A stretch of 64,000 nt of DNA from Umbelopsis ramanniana AG (lineage: Eukaryota; Mucoromycota; Umbelopsidomycetes; Umbelopsidales; Umbelopsidaceae), in NCBI RefSeq assembly GCF_025399195.1, contig NW_026252136.1, forward strand, positions 62,001-126,000. Reading direction: 5' to 3'. The position numbers and the translations under genes were made by a program. Numbering within the stretch: the stretch's first letter is position 1; every line of letters starts with the position of its first letter. The notes under the pieces were generated by a model. It ran no database searches. It was not told the DNA's origin and was given only the letters and a program-made list of their open reading frames with translations. Below are positions 37,178 through 49,581 of the stretch, in pieces.

Positions 37178-38601
37178 CTAAATGGAGTTGTGATACTTTT
37201 CGGCCAATACACGTAACTTGTCTTTAAATAAATCAAGCTCTACGTATGTTCCCTTCAAGTGTCTATCACCACTGGTGGGATCAAAGGCCGTGCGTCCATG
37301 TAATACTCGTCGGTTTGCAAAGATCACTGATATGGCAATGTGTTACTAAAAAGCACGATGCGTTACCAATCATATATGAAAAGCATATCTACCTAGTTGA
37401 CCAGGTTGCAACGTCAACTCAAACCGAAGGTTTCTGTCCTCGATAATATCAGCAAAAGTTTGGAATGCTTTGTAAAATCGGGCTGCTTCCAATGGATCAT
37501 CAATATCCAATGGACCTTGAAATGGGGGAGCATAGTTGACATGCATACCCCAGGAACCGCCTTCTTGCGCTTTATCATCAACTATGGTTGGGCGCCGGTA
37601 ATACATATGATGCCCATCGTTCACATAGTGAAATGTCACTGGAATTTCCTTAAGAGCGGTATAATCATCGAAATGCTCCGTTTTCATGATCTCTACTGCC
37701 TTGAATGAATCTACAAAAATGCTTGATCCACCCGTTACTGAGTTTTTCAAACTGTGCAAGAGCTGAAGACCAGGAGGGGCTTCGTAGTACCTTCTCAAAA
37801 GTTAGTGGAAGTGAAGATCGCTTTAAAGATAGAAAAAAAAACTTACAATAAATCCATATGGAAACCGAGATATAGGGATGTGTAGGCAATATTTTTAGAC
37901 TTTGCGACACTCTTGACATCAAAATCTCTGCCATAAAACGATTCTCTAACGTTGCCAATTTTTTCGGCTACTTCAGTGACCTTGCTATCATGCGTTGGTA
38001 CATCTTTCAAAAAGACTATACCGTAATCGAAGAGTTGTTTGAGTGTTTTGTATAATCCTGGTTCTGTGTTGTACTCCTCATATGAAATAAATTTGTTTTC
38101 AGCGTCCATTAACTCCCGATCCCATGTGACAAATTTCATGTTGTTGAATCGGAATTGTTGACGAAGACTTGGGCTGCTGTACTGTGATAAAAACGAAGTA
38201 GGGTAAAAGCTCTTGTGTATCTGCGAATCCGCGTGGTGTCTGAGTGACTTATTCCAAGTAATTTCAAGGCCTTCGTTTGTAAGCGTAGTTTGTTCGGGAA
38301 CAATATCCAAGGGAACGTCAGCTGAAGAGTGCAGTTTCTGACGGTTGGTCGGGTGAAGGCATTCAGGGCATTGGCAGTTATCTCTTAGCCAAAGGTGGCT
38401 ATATGTAGAAGTATGAGGGGCTGCTTGAGTCACATTGCTTGCTTTTGGCCACTGAATCTTGACCGAGGTGCTGTCAACGTGAACCTCAGTGTCGTTTGCT
38501 TCGAGGGGAACAGTTTTTTGGCTGCTAACTGTAGTAAGGTAACGTAGAGGTTTGTGAATGACTCTTGAATTAACAAGTTTGGAGTAATGTCGTGCCAGCA
38601 T
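37178..38601 (-). CDS. gamma-butyrobetaine / trimethyllysine dioxygenase family protein (carnitine pathway), mitochondrial
   Basis: Three exons (37847-38601, 37393-37790, 37178-37326) give 433 residues. These 2-oxoglutarate and Fe(II)-dependent enzymes hydroxylate gamma-butyrobetaine or trimethyllysine during carnitine synthesis. The N-terminus MLARHYSKLVNSRVIHKPL looks like a mitochondrial presequence; an upstream in-frame ATG at 38664 would add 21 less presequence-like residues. The GBBH N-domain has the zinc-binding segment HLWLRDNCQCPECLHP. The catalytic domain has the H-x-D iron site GFHMDLLYYEAPPGLQ, the distal His in RRVLHGRTAF and the 2-oxoglutarate-binding Arg nearby. The Zn segment is more like GBBH than TMLH, but I cannot separate the two firmly. 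Confidence 0.85.
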
Positions 38602-38664
38602 TATGTCCTTGGCTATTAGATCTTCAGGTAAGGTGGCGAAAAAGCCGGTAGTCAGCAGAATCAA

Positions 38665-39542
38665 AGATTCCTAGAAATTGAAGGAGGCGGGGTTTCCAGC
38701 TTGGTATTATGCTCACAGATTGGTCCTGAAATCTGTGGGTGGTGCCTAATTAGAAAACAAGTTGAAACCCTTTGAATAGCAAAGAAAATGATAACTTCAA
38801 ATCATGAAGGCATATATATGATACAAAAATTGGGACTCCAAGAAGGAACTAGACATTAAAAAACTGGAGGATATGTAGCAGTTTTCGTGAGAGCGAAACG
38901 GTTACAATTTGGCCCGTATTAAAGCTCCAAATATATGGATTCAACAAATTTGAATGAAACGAAAGGTGGAGCTTGATGGTGTAAGAATTCCTCATGATGC
39001 TTACGTAGCCGTATGTTCTGATTAACAATTGTGCAAACCGGGGAATATACTCAAGATGTATATCTTACCGTTCCTTAATACCGCGATCGACAACTGAAGA
39101 CAAGTCAATATAAGGCAGCGTAAGCCCTCGCTTGTTTTTCAATTGACAGATCAAAGGAATGGTACACCACATAGTTTAACCTTCGGTCGCATCAGTCTGT
39201 TTAGCGACAACCTCTAGCCAATGTATTTGTGTTGTTCTACGTTCAGTTCTAGTATATCATGGTGTGCAACAAGCAGACAGATATAAAAAAATGGTCGAGA
39301 CTTTTAATGGTGTAGATGCTTACCAGGCCTGTGGATATCAAGGTATTAGCTATTGCATATCTATACATTCCTTCTTGGTTTGACCCCTATATTTTTCTAT
39401 CTTTTTTTCTTTTCCCCAGGAGCCCTGCATTCCTTCAATTTTTACAGCAAATTGTTAGTTTGAGGACACCCATTCTCACAATATCTGTAATCCGTAAAAT
39501 GTACAAACGGCGCTGATGATCGAAACATGGCTGGGTCAGCGA
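38665..39542. other. intergenic region between dioxygenase and lipase
   Basis: About 0.9 kb between divergent genes. It holds the dioxygenase promoter on the left and the lipase TATA box at the right end. No further gene is seen. Confidence 0.5.
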
Positions 39543-39550
39543 TATAAATT
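39543..39550 (+). promoter_or_regulatory. TATA box of the lipase gene
   Basis: TATAAATT about 60 bp upstream of the lipase ATG at 39606. Confidence 0.5.
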
Positions 39551-39605
39551 AGGCTCCTGTTCTTTACCCTTTTTCATCGTTACAAGCAATAAATTTATCC
39601 CGAAA

Positions 39606-41203
39606 ATGGGTTATGCACGACTGATCGTATTCACCTGTTTAATAGCTGTCGTATTCAGCAATTCAACTTCTACAGCCCTCAACAAGCGCGCTTCACAATT
39701 TGAAGAAGATCTAACAGTTGCTTTAGCCGACGCTATTCTTACTTTTGAAGGTGGAATAGGGGAAGAGCAACATTTGCCAGCCGCTTCTGAGATACGGGAG
39801 TTTCAACCAGACAGCCCAGAGATAAATGATTTGCGATTTCACGCACAGTTATGTCACACGGTTAACTGCCGTGATAGCTTGAACAACTGGGACTGTGAAG
39901 AATGCTTGCAAATTTTACCAGATGGCGAAGTACTCAACTATTTCAAAACGGCTCCACATGATATTGTGGGTCAGATCATTCGAAGTAAAGCGTACGTTAC
40001 CTGTGTAAACTTATAAAGTAAAGGCCTTTTAGCATTACAGACTAACGAATCATGATTTCGAAAGGCGCAAGACTGTATTTGTTCAAATAAGAGGAGCTAC
40101 ATCAAGAACCAACAAGATTTTGGTAGGTGTTATAGTAAAAGATAAGTGTGTTTAGGAGGAGTGATTCGTATTGATAATCTTGTAGACTCTAGATGGCAGA
40201 CTTGTTCCTTATCTTCCAGCACCCGGTGGATTTGTTAACAGTGGTATGAGTCTGAGACACCAATGTTGATGAGTTACTCTTTCTCATGACTTCAATATAC
40301 AGGTTGTTTCCAAGGATTTTCCGAGATAAATCAAACAATGATTACCACTATATCAGACCAGGTTGAACTATATCCAGATTATAGAGTACATGTAATAGGG
40401 TAAGTGGTTCGAACTACAGAGCTGCAACTTATCTATCATTCTAACCTGAAACAAAATCCCACCAGGCACTCTTTGGGAGGATGCATTGCTTCCTTGGCAG
40501 GTTTGGAGTTACTTCAGAGAGTCCACAAACTCAAAAGTACAAAGCTATCGGTATATACATTAGGTATGGTGATGTAGATAATGAACAGTAGAATGTGAAT
40601 AGCCAGTTAAACAGCCACTACTCTGCGCTACATTTTTAGGAAAGTCGCGGGTTGGTAACCAAGCATTTGTTGACTATCATGATAGCACCGGGATCGATCA
40701 CAAGAGAATGGTGGCCAAAGCAGATGGTACGTATCAAAAAGATGATTATGCTTTCAGTTCGCTTGAGAAACTAATTTTATTTCAACAGCTATAGCTCATC
40801 AGCCGCCTTTGAGTAAAGGGTATTTGGTAAAGCTACTTTCACGCTGAGCAGTGTACCACATTTGCTTTTACACATTATTAATTTGCAACGAAATATAGCA
40901 TGAAGGCGTAGAATATTGGATGTATGATGATAACCAGCATACCAGTAAGTGGATGATAGGCATAGTTACATCATAGAATAGGTATCAGTGACTTTATTAA
41001 CTTTCATTGTTGAATTACAGAAAGATGCGGAGGAAAAGAGTCGCGCAGTTGCTCCAATTCTGTTGTCAAACGAACTTCAGCTGACCATTTATTGTGAGTA
41101 TCAAGGCCATTGGGTGCATCGTAAATATCGCTTTCTAATCGGTTGGCTATGTAACAGATATTACGGTACTCATGAAGGGTGTGTTGGGCAGGATATAGTG
41201 TAG
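39606..41203 (+). CDS. secreted class 3 lipase
   Basis: Ten exons (39606-39991, 40065-40122, 40186-40243, 40303-40399, 40466-40563, 40640-40726, 40789-40826, 40899-40944, 41021-41093, 41158-41203) give 328 residues. It belongs to the fungal lipase group that includes Rhizopus and Rhizomucor triacylglycerol lipases. A signal peptide (MGYARLIVFTCLIAVVFS) is followed by a ~70-residue segment that may be a propeptide. Catalytic Ser lies in GHSLGG, split by an intron; Asp in AKADAIAHQPP and His in YLHEGVEYW complete the triad. Cysteines in NCRDS, CEECL, SGC and SCSNS could form the family disulfides. The usual FGSPRVGN block reads LGKSRVGN, a noticeable change next to the active site. The start at 39606 is chosen over 39516 because of the signal peptide. 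Confidence 0.92.
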
Positions 41204-41436
41204 CGACGCACTATTGCATTCAAACACTAGACTTAACTCAAATAAACCTCACTACTTTCATTGCACCCACATTCTTTTCCGGTCGATTTGTTAATGATAT
41301 CCAACGTGATGCAGTCAACAATGCATTGCTTGAAAAAATATATTACTCAATTACTACTAATGATATACTGCACTCTAATGTGAGTATTAGAATTTAGTTA
41401 AGCCTAAGAGTACAGGGATAATCAACCTTTGGGTAT

Positions 41437-44400
41437 CTAATTCTTCCTCTTTAGCTTGGCATTGTCGTTCACAGTGAAGCCTTCTTCAATATCTTCTTCT
41501 TGCTCTTGAGCAACCAATTGGTCAAGGTCTTCAATATTAAATCTGCCTTCTTGAGCATCCTTTGCCAATCTACGCAATAGAACAGCGTTCGATGGACCGG
41601 TTTCGTCAATCATGGATGAAAATGCAGAGTTGGGGTCGGATAGCAAATTGTGGGGTGAGTCCAACTCCTTGATCACACCGTTATCAAGAACTAAAACTCT
41701 GTCGTAATCAATGATGGTGTTCAGGCGATGGGCGATTGTGAGCAGGGTACAATTCTTGAAGTCAATACGAAGTGCTTTTTGCAAAAACGCGTCAGTCTTG
41801 ACATCGACGGAGGCGGTAGCTAAATTAGAAAAATAGGGGTTACGACGTATTCTTCTAGGGTCTAGAATTCTCGGCAATTTCCTCACCTTCATCCATAACA
41901 ATAATGCGAGCCTTAGTAAGCATGGCACGGGCCAGACAAAGCAATTGGCGCTGTCCAACTGACAAGTTTTCGCCACCTTCTGAGACATCCGCATCTAAAC
42001 CACCAGGGCATGTAGAGATGTAATGCTTCAAATCGGAACGTTCTAATGCACTCCACAACTCTTGATCGGTATGCTTTTGGAAGGGATCCAAGTTCAAACG
42101 AATGGTTCCATGAAACAATACAGGGTCTGTAAAAGGTAAGACGCAGTCAGTAAACAAGTAAGCTGGCGACGATAAAAAGGTAATGTGTAGTACCTTGGGG
42201 AATGATGGCAAGTCTGGTGCGAAGGTCATATAGGCCCATTTTCGAGATGTCAACATCGTCGATGAAGATTTGTCCTTCGGCTAGTTCAACCAGTCTGAAA
42301 AGTGCAATCATGATAGTGGATTTTCCAGATCCTTTGTACAGTTGAAGATTGGTTAGGTCAAAGCGTTTTCAAAAATTCACTTGCTCGCTCTCAGCAATAA
42401 GACATACCTGTTCTTCCAACAACACCGATTTTTTCGCCTCCCTTGATATCTAGACTCAAGTTATGGAGGACGGCAGGAAGGCCCTTTCGATATCTAAACA
42501 CCACATTTCGCATTGAAATGTCTCCTTTGGTAGGCCAGGCAGACGGCGGCTTCGAATCAGTCAACTTTGCAGGCGCTTCTTGATCAATCTCCTTGGTATA
42601 GAACCACAATCGCTCCACAGAGTTGAAGTTATTTTCCATTTCTGCCCATTGACGGACAGTCCAGTTGAAAGTACCAGTCAAGGAAAGCGAGTAACTAAGG
42701 ACAAAACCCATAGTCGAAGGATTCAAGGTCATGCGGTACACTACTGAGAAGATCGTGACGAACAAAATCATGGTGTTGGCAATAGTCTCAAGTCGTACAG
42801 CCAGCCAGCGCTGAATTGTGATACTGAGATAGTATGCCCTGTTCTCTAAATCCGTGTAATCTTGGTTATTCTTGATAAATCTACTCTGTTCTCTATATGC
42901 TCGGATAGTTGCAAGGCCGCTGAGTGATTCGCCAAAGTGAGCATATATAGTGGATCTTAAGATAGAATCAAGTCGCTTCAATTCTCTCGATGTGCTGCGG
43001 TAATAGATAGCTGCGAAATAGTAAAGGACCAGTAGGACAAACAAAGGTGCAAGGAATACTGGGAAGTATACGGAGATCAATACAAAGGTTCCAACAGCTT
43101 GGATCAAAGTACCAAAAAACTGTCGCATAGAATCAGCAAGCAAGTTATCGATAGCATCAATGTCTTTACTGCAAATGAGTACAAGTCATTAGGCCGATGT
43201 TTTGTTGTATAAAAAAGTGTTGTTTACTACAAACCTGAAGCGATTCATGATACGACCAATGGGAGTGGTATCGAAGAAAGCCATGGGTGCACGGAAAATT
43301 GAATGGACAGCATGGCCGTGTAAAGATTTGGCAGCTGCAACACCAGCAATAGAAAAGCAGAAGGACACCATGAAATTGCAAATAGCTTGGGCGACACCCA
43401 AGGCAGCATATACACCCATCTGAGTGGTAGTTAGTAAAATGGTAAAGAAACACCGGACAATCCTGATATAATATGCTTACAAAGTATCCTGTGCGGTAAT
43501 CAGTTGGTGGGCTTTGATTGATACCTTGGGGAGCATCATACGAAGACCAATATGATAGCCATTGGTTGGTTCTGGTAAAACGAAGTTAGCTACATTCTGT
43601 ATATTGATCGCAAATGTAATAAGCCTTAATACACCTACCCAATATTACTTGTTGGCATTAGGCAGAGGAAAAAGACAATGACAAAGACAGTCAGCCATCC
43701 ACCTGCGTTATCAATCCAATATTTGTAAATATGGGCTTGGACGGCGCCTGTGTTGCGTTCTTCGGTGGTCATCAATGCTTTGCTCGGTACTCCTGGTCCA
43801 GTTTCCTCAGTGACCTTCTTTCCTTCCGATTTGATAGCTGATGTGGTAACCTCATCGACATCCTCTTCTTCAGCGTGATCCACACCTCCGTATTCTTCCA
43901 TGAGCACTGAAAATTCATTTTTGTTTTCCAAAAGCTGAGTGAAGGTACCTTCTTCGGCAATTTCACCCTCCTTCATAACCAAAATGTAATCGACTTTGGG
44001 AAGTACGTGCAATTGATGAGTGACCAAAACGCGAGTTTTTCCGGCCAAGGCAGTGCAAATACACTTTTCGAAAAGATGCTTGCCAACGTGAGCATCTACA
44101 GCGCTCAGAGGGTCGTCAAGCAGCAAAATATCCGCATTGTAATAGGTTGCTCGTGCCAAATTGATTCTTTGCTTTTGTCCACCGGACAAATTGATTCCTC
44201 TTTCACCGATTTCAGTAGCATCGCCATCTGAGCAATATCAGTTGTTAGCTTTCAATGACAATGTCCAAGTACATACACAATGAAAAGTATACTTTACCTG
44301 GCAATATTTGAAGGTCTGGTTCTAAGGCACAGTCCTTGATAACTTGCTGATATCTTGCTTCATCCAATGGAAGACCAAAAAGAATGTTGTTCTTAACCGT

Positions 44401-46378
44401 ATTGTTTTGAATCCATGCAGTTTGCGGGCAATACCCAACATCACCACCAAAAACGACATCTCCTTTCGTCTGTTTCATTTCTCCTACCAAGGCGTTGAGT
44501 AAAGAAGATTTTCCAGATCCAACGGCACCGACAACGGCAACCAAAGAACCACGTGGGATGCAAACATTGATATTTCGCAAGAAAGGTTCTGGCTCGTACT
44601 CGCTGCTGTCTTTAGGTTGAGCTTTTTCATCTTGAACACCAACAGTCGTACTTTCTGAGTTGTCGTCCTTGTCGTCAGCAGTTTTGTCGTTCTTTCTTAA
44701 ATTTTTAAACTTGTTCTTTAAACCGGATGACTTCGCTTTACTTTGTCCTTTGCCGCCTTTTCCTTCCTTTTCAGCAGTGAGGTGCGAAGGCGCAGCGCTT
44801 TGCCAGACAAAATCACCGTCTTCGATTAAAATAGCATCCTTGGCATCGTAATTAACTTCAGGAAGCTTTTCAAGCTCGTCAGCGAGGAACATTTCCTGAA
44901 TACGGTTCAAAGAAACTTGTCCATCCACGAAGGCACCAATGACCATAGGAAGGAACATGAGTGGCATGCGGACGAGATTGAAGATGGTTAAAGACGAGAA
45001 AATCAAGGATGGCTCCAAAATGTGACCAGTCAAGCTATAGGTAATGAACGATAGAATAGAGGCTATGACTGGGATTGTCATCTAAGAAATGCAATTTTGT
45101 TTCAGTCAGTGCAATTAAATTTAAAACGAACAGAATGGCTGACAGTTTCACTTACGGCAACGCCCATAATGACAGAACGCAACACCATCAGACTACGAAT
45201 ATAAGTCAATTCCTTTGAACGCAAGTTATGAAGTTGGTCACTGAAACTGTCCTCCCATCCATAGAACTTGATGACCTTGATGCCGTTCAACATTTCCTGA
45301 GTCAGCTTAACGCGACTATCCGTAATCAACACAGCTTTCCGCCGCAACTTGGAAAGCATCCGCATAACCTTGGTTTGAAGAGGTGCCATAATGATCTGTT
45401 GGATGATAATAGGTAAGCATTGGTCCACTATGGAGATGCATTCGTGACATTTTTCGTACCATGATAGCGAAACCAGCCAAACCTGATACACCCAAGTTGC
45501 GGATGAGTAATCCCAATCCAATCAAAATTTCTACTGGCGCTGCCCAGATAATATGGAAATATCCACAAATGAAATCAATACGGGTAGTGTCGGTTGACAT
45601 GAGGTTGGTGATCTTGCCCATAGTAAAGTTCTGCATCAATGTATAGTGTTAGGGAAGGCAGGATATTCAATAAGAGTATGATCCTATTACTAGCAGCTGA
45701 CAATACTTACCATGCGAGCTTTGCCACTTAGAACCATGCTCTTTTGGTAGATGCTTGAGATTAGAACTGTTCTACACATAAGACCGGTAATTGCAGAGAG
45801 CTGGAAGTACTGTTGCATAAAAATGGTAGATGCAACTTGCATGACATAGAGAATTATGCACCACATTATACCAGTACCGATGGGAGGAGGGTTGGAGCTG
45901 CCATAGCTCTCTTGACAGAATTGGAGAATTTGCTGAATAACGACTACCAAATTATTTGTCATGTTAATTCACTGTCAGTTCTAATTCACTGCCAATCAGA
46001 TCATCTTTATTGTCCGTCAAGATGAGATTTCAACTTACGTGGTGAAGTGATCTGTAGAGTATCGGCGGTCAATCGACATAAACCACCATACCAGAATTTA
46101 AGACCGAAGGTTTGGTTGAGGGCATAGAACAAGTTTGGTGTCTTTCGCTTCAATTGACGTTTCCAATGCTCCTGAAACGTTGCCGTTAGGTTCCGTGAGA
46201 GTCGCCAGTCCGGCAGCGTATATAAATCTTCCTTTTCTAAAGGACGCTTGAACCCAGTTGTCATGATTGAGTTGACCCATTGGAAGGTGATCTTTGAAAG
46301 GGGATTTGCTTTATCTTGTGGAAGAGCTGTCTCTTCAGTCGGCAAAGGCGGTGGAGGTCGTCGTTTGAAGATACCCAT
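41437..46378 (-). CDS. ABC transporter, ABCC family without TMD0 (Yor1-like)
   Basis: Twelve exons give 1,384 residues. It has the arrangement TMD1-NBD1-TMD2-NBD2 and starts directly with a short cytoplasmic N-terminus ([20 protein letters not shown]), so the extra TMD0 of vacuolar Ycf1/Bpt1 is absent, as in Yor1 and MRP4. NBD1: Walker [10 protein letters not shown], signature LSGGQKQR, Walker [17 protein letters not shown]2: Walker A GRTGSGKST split by an intron, signature LSVGQRQL, Walker B IIVMDEATASVD, H-loop IAHRLNT. A Lys/Ser-rich insert lies just before NBD1. Likely an ATP-driven exporter of organic anions or drugs at the plasma membrane; the substrate cannot be read from sequence. Exon ends: 46039, 45943/45711, 45630/45460, 45395/45156, 45081/44298, 44227/43639, 43571/43481, 43419/43235, 43168/42408, 42331/42194, 42126/41887, 41819. 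Confidence 0.93.
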
Positions 46379-46731
46379 CTTGTTTTCTGTCAACGGATAG
46401 CAGAGTGATGAAAGGTATACAAGTGGGTAAAAGAAATGATCAAAGAAAAAGAAAGGAAAAGAAGGCGTGGGCGAAATATTTCCCTCTTTGACAAAAAAAA
46501 ATTTGAAAGCGAGTAACCGAAGCTGCGGCGGTGATCGACATTGCTTGGAAGATTTGCGATTGCGCACTGTAATAGGATAACGTGATCCCAGCCAACACGG
46601 GGATTTATTTTTCCGCTTGCTTTGTTGGGAACGATTGGCCAGTTTTGGTTTTTTGGATATCCCAGGTTAAACAATGGCTGTCGCGTAGTTGTTACCGAGC
46701 GCGCGCTTGATCGGACATGACTGAGCATATG

Positions 46732-47466
46732 TTATATCGCCGCCCACTGAACGGACCAGAGTTGCACCGACCCATTGCTTACGCAAGCTTTGACTTGTGT
46801 CTTTTTAACATTGCTACCTAGCCTTCCTGTAGCTACTAGAGACCTTGGGTCAAAAGTGTCACTCTCTTGCACGACGGTTACGACATAATGACTATGGTAT
46901 CTTGCCGGGTCGCCGGGGTAAACAAGGAAGTCGCCCCCAAACTTTGTTCCACATGTCACATAGTATCCTTTTGTCCAAAGATATTCGAAAACAGTACATC
47001 GATCACGCTCTTTTGCATTTTGCGGGTAATTCCAACCCGCACCATCACCTGTATTTGTAATATAGATCAAACCTAAAAATAATCAAATATTATATTCCCC
47101 AAATTATAGACATTAAGAACGTTGTACACTGTAGTAATTTTTGGAATGTAATAAGCGGTGCGCTGTTACTTACCCTGCTTTTGTAATAAGCTGACTTCCT
47201 CTGGTAACAAAGCCAGTGGCATACCGTAAAATATATTTTGCAGTGGTTGTGCCTCCAAGGATCCTACCATAGCGCCTATGATTCTATGTTTGGTACGAAG
47301 CGTTTTTAGATCTTGACATTTAGAGATATGGCAAGGACAAGAGGTAAGTAATGATTCAAACCGTTGACAATTCAGGCATACTTTCTTCACTACCTTCCAG
47401 ATCCCACACCAAGGCTCGCCCTGCAGAGACTTCGACTTGGATCTGATCATGTTCATTGTTCTGCAT
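46732..47466 (-). CDS. SEN34: tRNA-splicing endonuclease subunit SEN34
   Basis: Three exons (47394-47466, 47174-47311, 46732-47072) give 183 residues. SEN34 is one of the two catalytic subunits that cut introns from pre-tRNAs (3' splice site). The N-domain has TKHRIIGAMVGSLEAQPLQN and GMPLALLPEEVSLLQ. The catalytic fold follows: VFEYLWTKGYYVTCGTKFGG, FLVYPGDPARYHSHYVV with the Tyr and His of the triad, and the Lys in GSNVKKTQV; it ends in SVQWAAI. It is shorter than animal TSEN34 because the variable linker between domains is almost absent. The first exon (MQNNEHDQIQVEV...) is recovered only by splicing. The 3' end is about 350 bp upstream of the ABC transporter start, same strand. Confidence 0.92.
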
Positions 47467-47864
47467 TCTGTAAGGTGCTCGATTTAAGTATTGTTGGAAG
47501 ATGTCGCAAATTTTATTTTCATGGGCAAGTTAAATTGTTGACGCTGAGCATAACGCGCTTTGTAGCCTTCGAAAAATTCTGAGTAGTCTGCAAATTTCCT
47601 GCCGTTTACCTCTATGACTGTGGTGGCAATCGACACTTATACTGCCAACAAATATAATGATCGAGGATGCTTTTGCAAGGTATCTACTTTAAAGACTTGT
47701 ATTTTCAAATTTTTATCTTTATTTTGTTTCTTTTATAAATGCTCAGTTGGTTCATTCTGTACAAGAGACGATAATAGAACAGAAGACGCCGTAGTCATGT
47801 TTCATCCGCTAAAGAGGCGCCACTTTTAGGGGACGGAGAGAGTCCGATGTCAAGCCAAAGCTAG
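47467..47864. other. intergenic region upstream of SEN34
   Basis: About 400 bp containing the SEN34 promoter. A 72-codon open frame at 47614-47829 (+) has no motif and is not called. Confidence 0.4.
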
Positions 47865-48239
47865 TTTAAGTCAAATTCTGGTCATGTACCCTACGATTTC
47901 ATCGTCCATACTCACTACGACAGTGGCTCTGATACTTTGCATGCGAAAGAGCAGTACTTACATGAAAGATCAAGAAAGGCTAGAGCTGCATCGGATTGGC
48001 ATGTTAGAAGATGGAGTAATAATGGTCAGCATGGCTATCTACATGATTTGCAGAATTCACTGAAGGCCGATTCAAAAGTCCCGCGTGTGATCTCATGGTA
48101 ATTCAAAGCGTTGAATTTGGGATTTGTCGACCAATTTGGGAATTTTTTGAGTTGGCTGGTGAACAAAAGCGCTAAGGCGAAGTTGCTGGTCGGTTACAAA
48201 CAGGAGTATGATGAATTACACAAAAATCAAAACATTTAA
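47865..48239 (+). pseudogene. possible coding remnant with one internal stop
   Basis: One frame runs 125 codons from just after a TAG at 47862-47864 to a TAA at 48237-48239 with a single internal TAA at 48099-48101. The peptide has a non-random look (HVPYDFIVHTHYDSGSDTLH, then SDWHVRRWSNNGQHGYLHDL, and after the stop LNLGFVDQFGNFLSWLVNKS). There is no start codon near the beginning. It could be a broken gene, a fragment of a mobile element or chance. I recognise no family. Confidence 0.3.
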
Positions 48240-48305
48240 TTTATAACGACGCATTAGCAGAACTCCCGAGGGGTATTTATTCAAGTTATCGGAAGAGTCT
48301 TATAC

Positions 48306-49046
48306 TCATTTCTGTCTAGCAGGTGAAAAATCGGTGAAAGTACCACCTTCACGCATTCTCTGCATATTAGCCTTGAAGTCTTCAGATGAGTTGACGTGTG
48401 GCCAAGGGGTGCTTGGTACCTCCTTTCCGAGGAAGTCGCACAGTTTGTCCCAACCATCAACGCCAGTCTCAAACCACAGGAGCCTATCTGCAGGAACATA
48501 CTTCTTGACTTCCTCGTCATGTTCTTTGAACATTTGAACCAATGTTTCCTTGTCTTTTGCTCCCTTTAGCTCACCGTCCCACAAGACCTTTCTAGCAAAT
48601 TCTTGGCGCTTGGCCATAGCAGGAGGCGTGTTAGGATTGGCTTCCATATCGGCTGCTGGCATTATGGTGCCCATGAGGCTCTTATACCACTTCTCTGGGT
48701 CTCTAGTTGTGTGAATGACCTTGGCGTCAGGATATACCTCCATAAGTTGCTTGTAAAAGGTGGATGATGGCCAGTCAACAGCGGCATTGAACTTATCATA
48801 TGCGCGAGTCCAGTCGACTTCCTTGCCCTCCCATGCTTCAACAAAAACATCAGAATCGGCAGTAGGGTCGGTAAGAACGACAATCATATGGTGAACATCG
48901 TAGCTACGAAATTATACATGAGTGCATAGTTCAGTACTTGTAGGAGGTTAATGCTTTCGTACATACCCAAGCTGCATCAAAGCATCGCGCATAGCAGAAG
49001 TTCCAGTGCGTCCCCAACCAGAGCCAATAATTTGAAGTGGAGCCAT
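48306..49046 (-). CDS. P-loop sulfotransferase-like protein
   Basis: Two exons (48967-49046, 48306-48903) give 225 residues. The N-terminus IIGSGWGRTGTSAMRDALMQ is the phosphosulfate-binding P-loop seen in a large fungal family related to sulfotransferases (often listed as Sulfotransfer_4). A second family block is DAKVIHTTRDPEKWYKS, at the 3'-phosphate site. C-terminal WFETGVDGWDKLCDFLGKEV and PWPHVNSSEDF match the family end. Most fungal members have no tested substrate, so sulfonate transfer from PAPS is possible but unproven. No signal peptide or membrane segment; likely cytosolic. Confidence 0.8.
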
Positions 49047-49581
49047 TTGTTTGTAAAAAGTTGTATGAGTCTGGGGGTGGGAGTGAAGTACACTCGTTTT
49101 TATAGCCGAAGTAAAACAAAACTCTAGCAGTGAAGACCACACCACATTGGGGATCTGACTTCGAATTGCGTCACATAGCGCAACGGAGACGGATAAATTG
49201 TTAGGTTCGGGTTTACATAACTACCTGACCGTTGTCGAACATTTTTTGAGTAGAACATTTTATTGTAAGACATATTTACTATCAGGAAGAGAGTATGACA
49301 GTTACCATCGCAAAGACGTCTCAAAGTAAGTGGAGAATTAACTTTTTATTGGAGGTGTGTTGATACATAAATCTTTGATAAAAGATAGGTGTGAACCAGT
49401 GAAGAAATAAATGATAGAGATGTATGGAAAAGCCCTCAGCTCTCATATTACCAATAAATAGTTTGAGCATTTGAGAAAGTATAAGTCAAATATTCTGTGG
49501 TTCTTTCTTAACGAGCCACGTATCTAGGCTGAGTTGGAATCGATTGTATACACTACTGCATGCGCGTTGAACTATCAGCTT
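49047..49581. other. intergenic region
   Basis: About 535 bp between the SGNH gene 3' end and the sulfotransferase-like gene start (both minus). AT-rich; presumed promoter and terminator sequence only. Confidence 0.5.

Noticed and set aside
38602-38664. Upstream in-frame ATG of the dioxygenase
   Set aside because: It would place MILLTTGFFATLPEDLIAKD before a better mitochondrial presequence; the ATG at 38601 is preferred, though both are possible.
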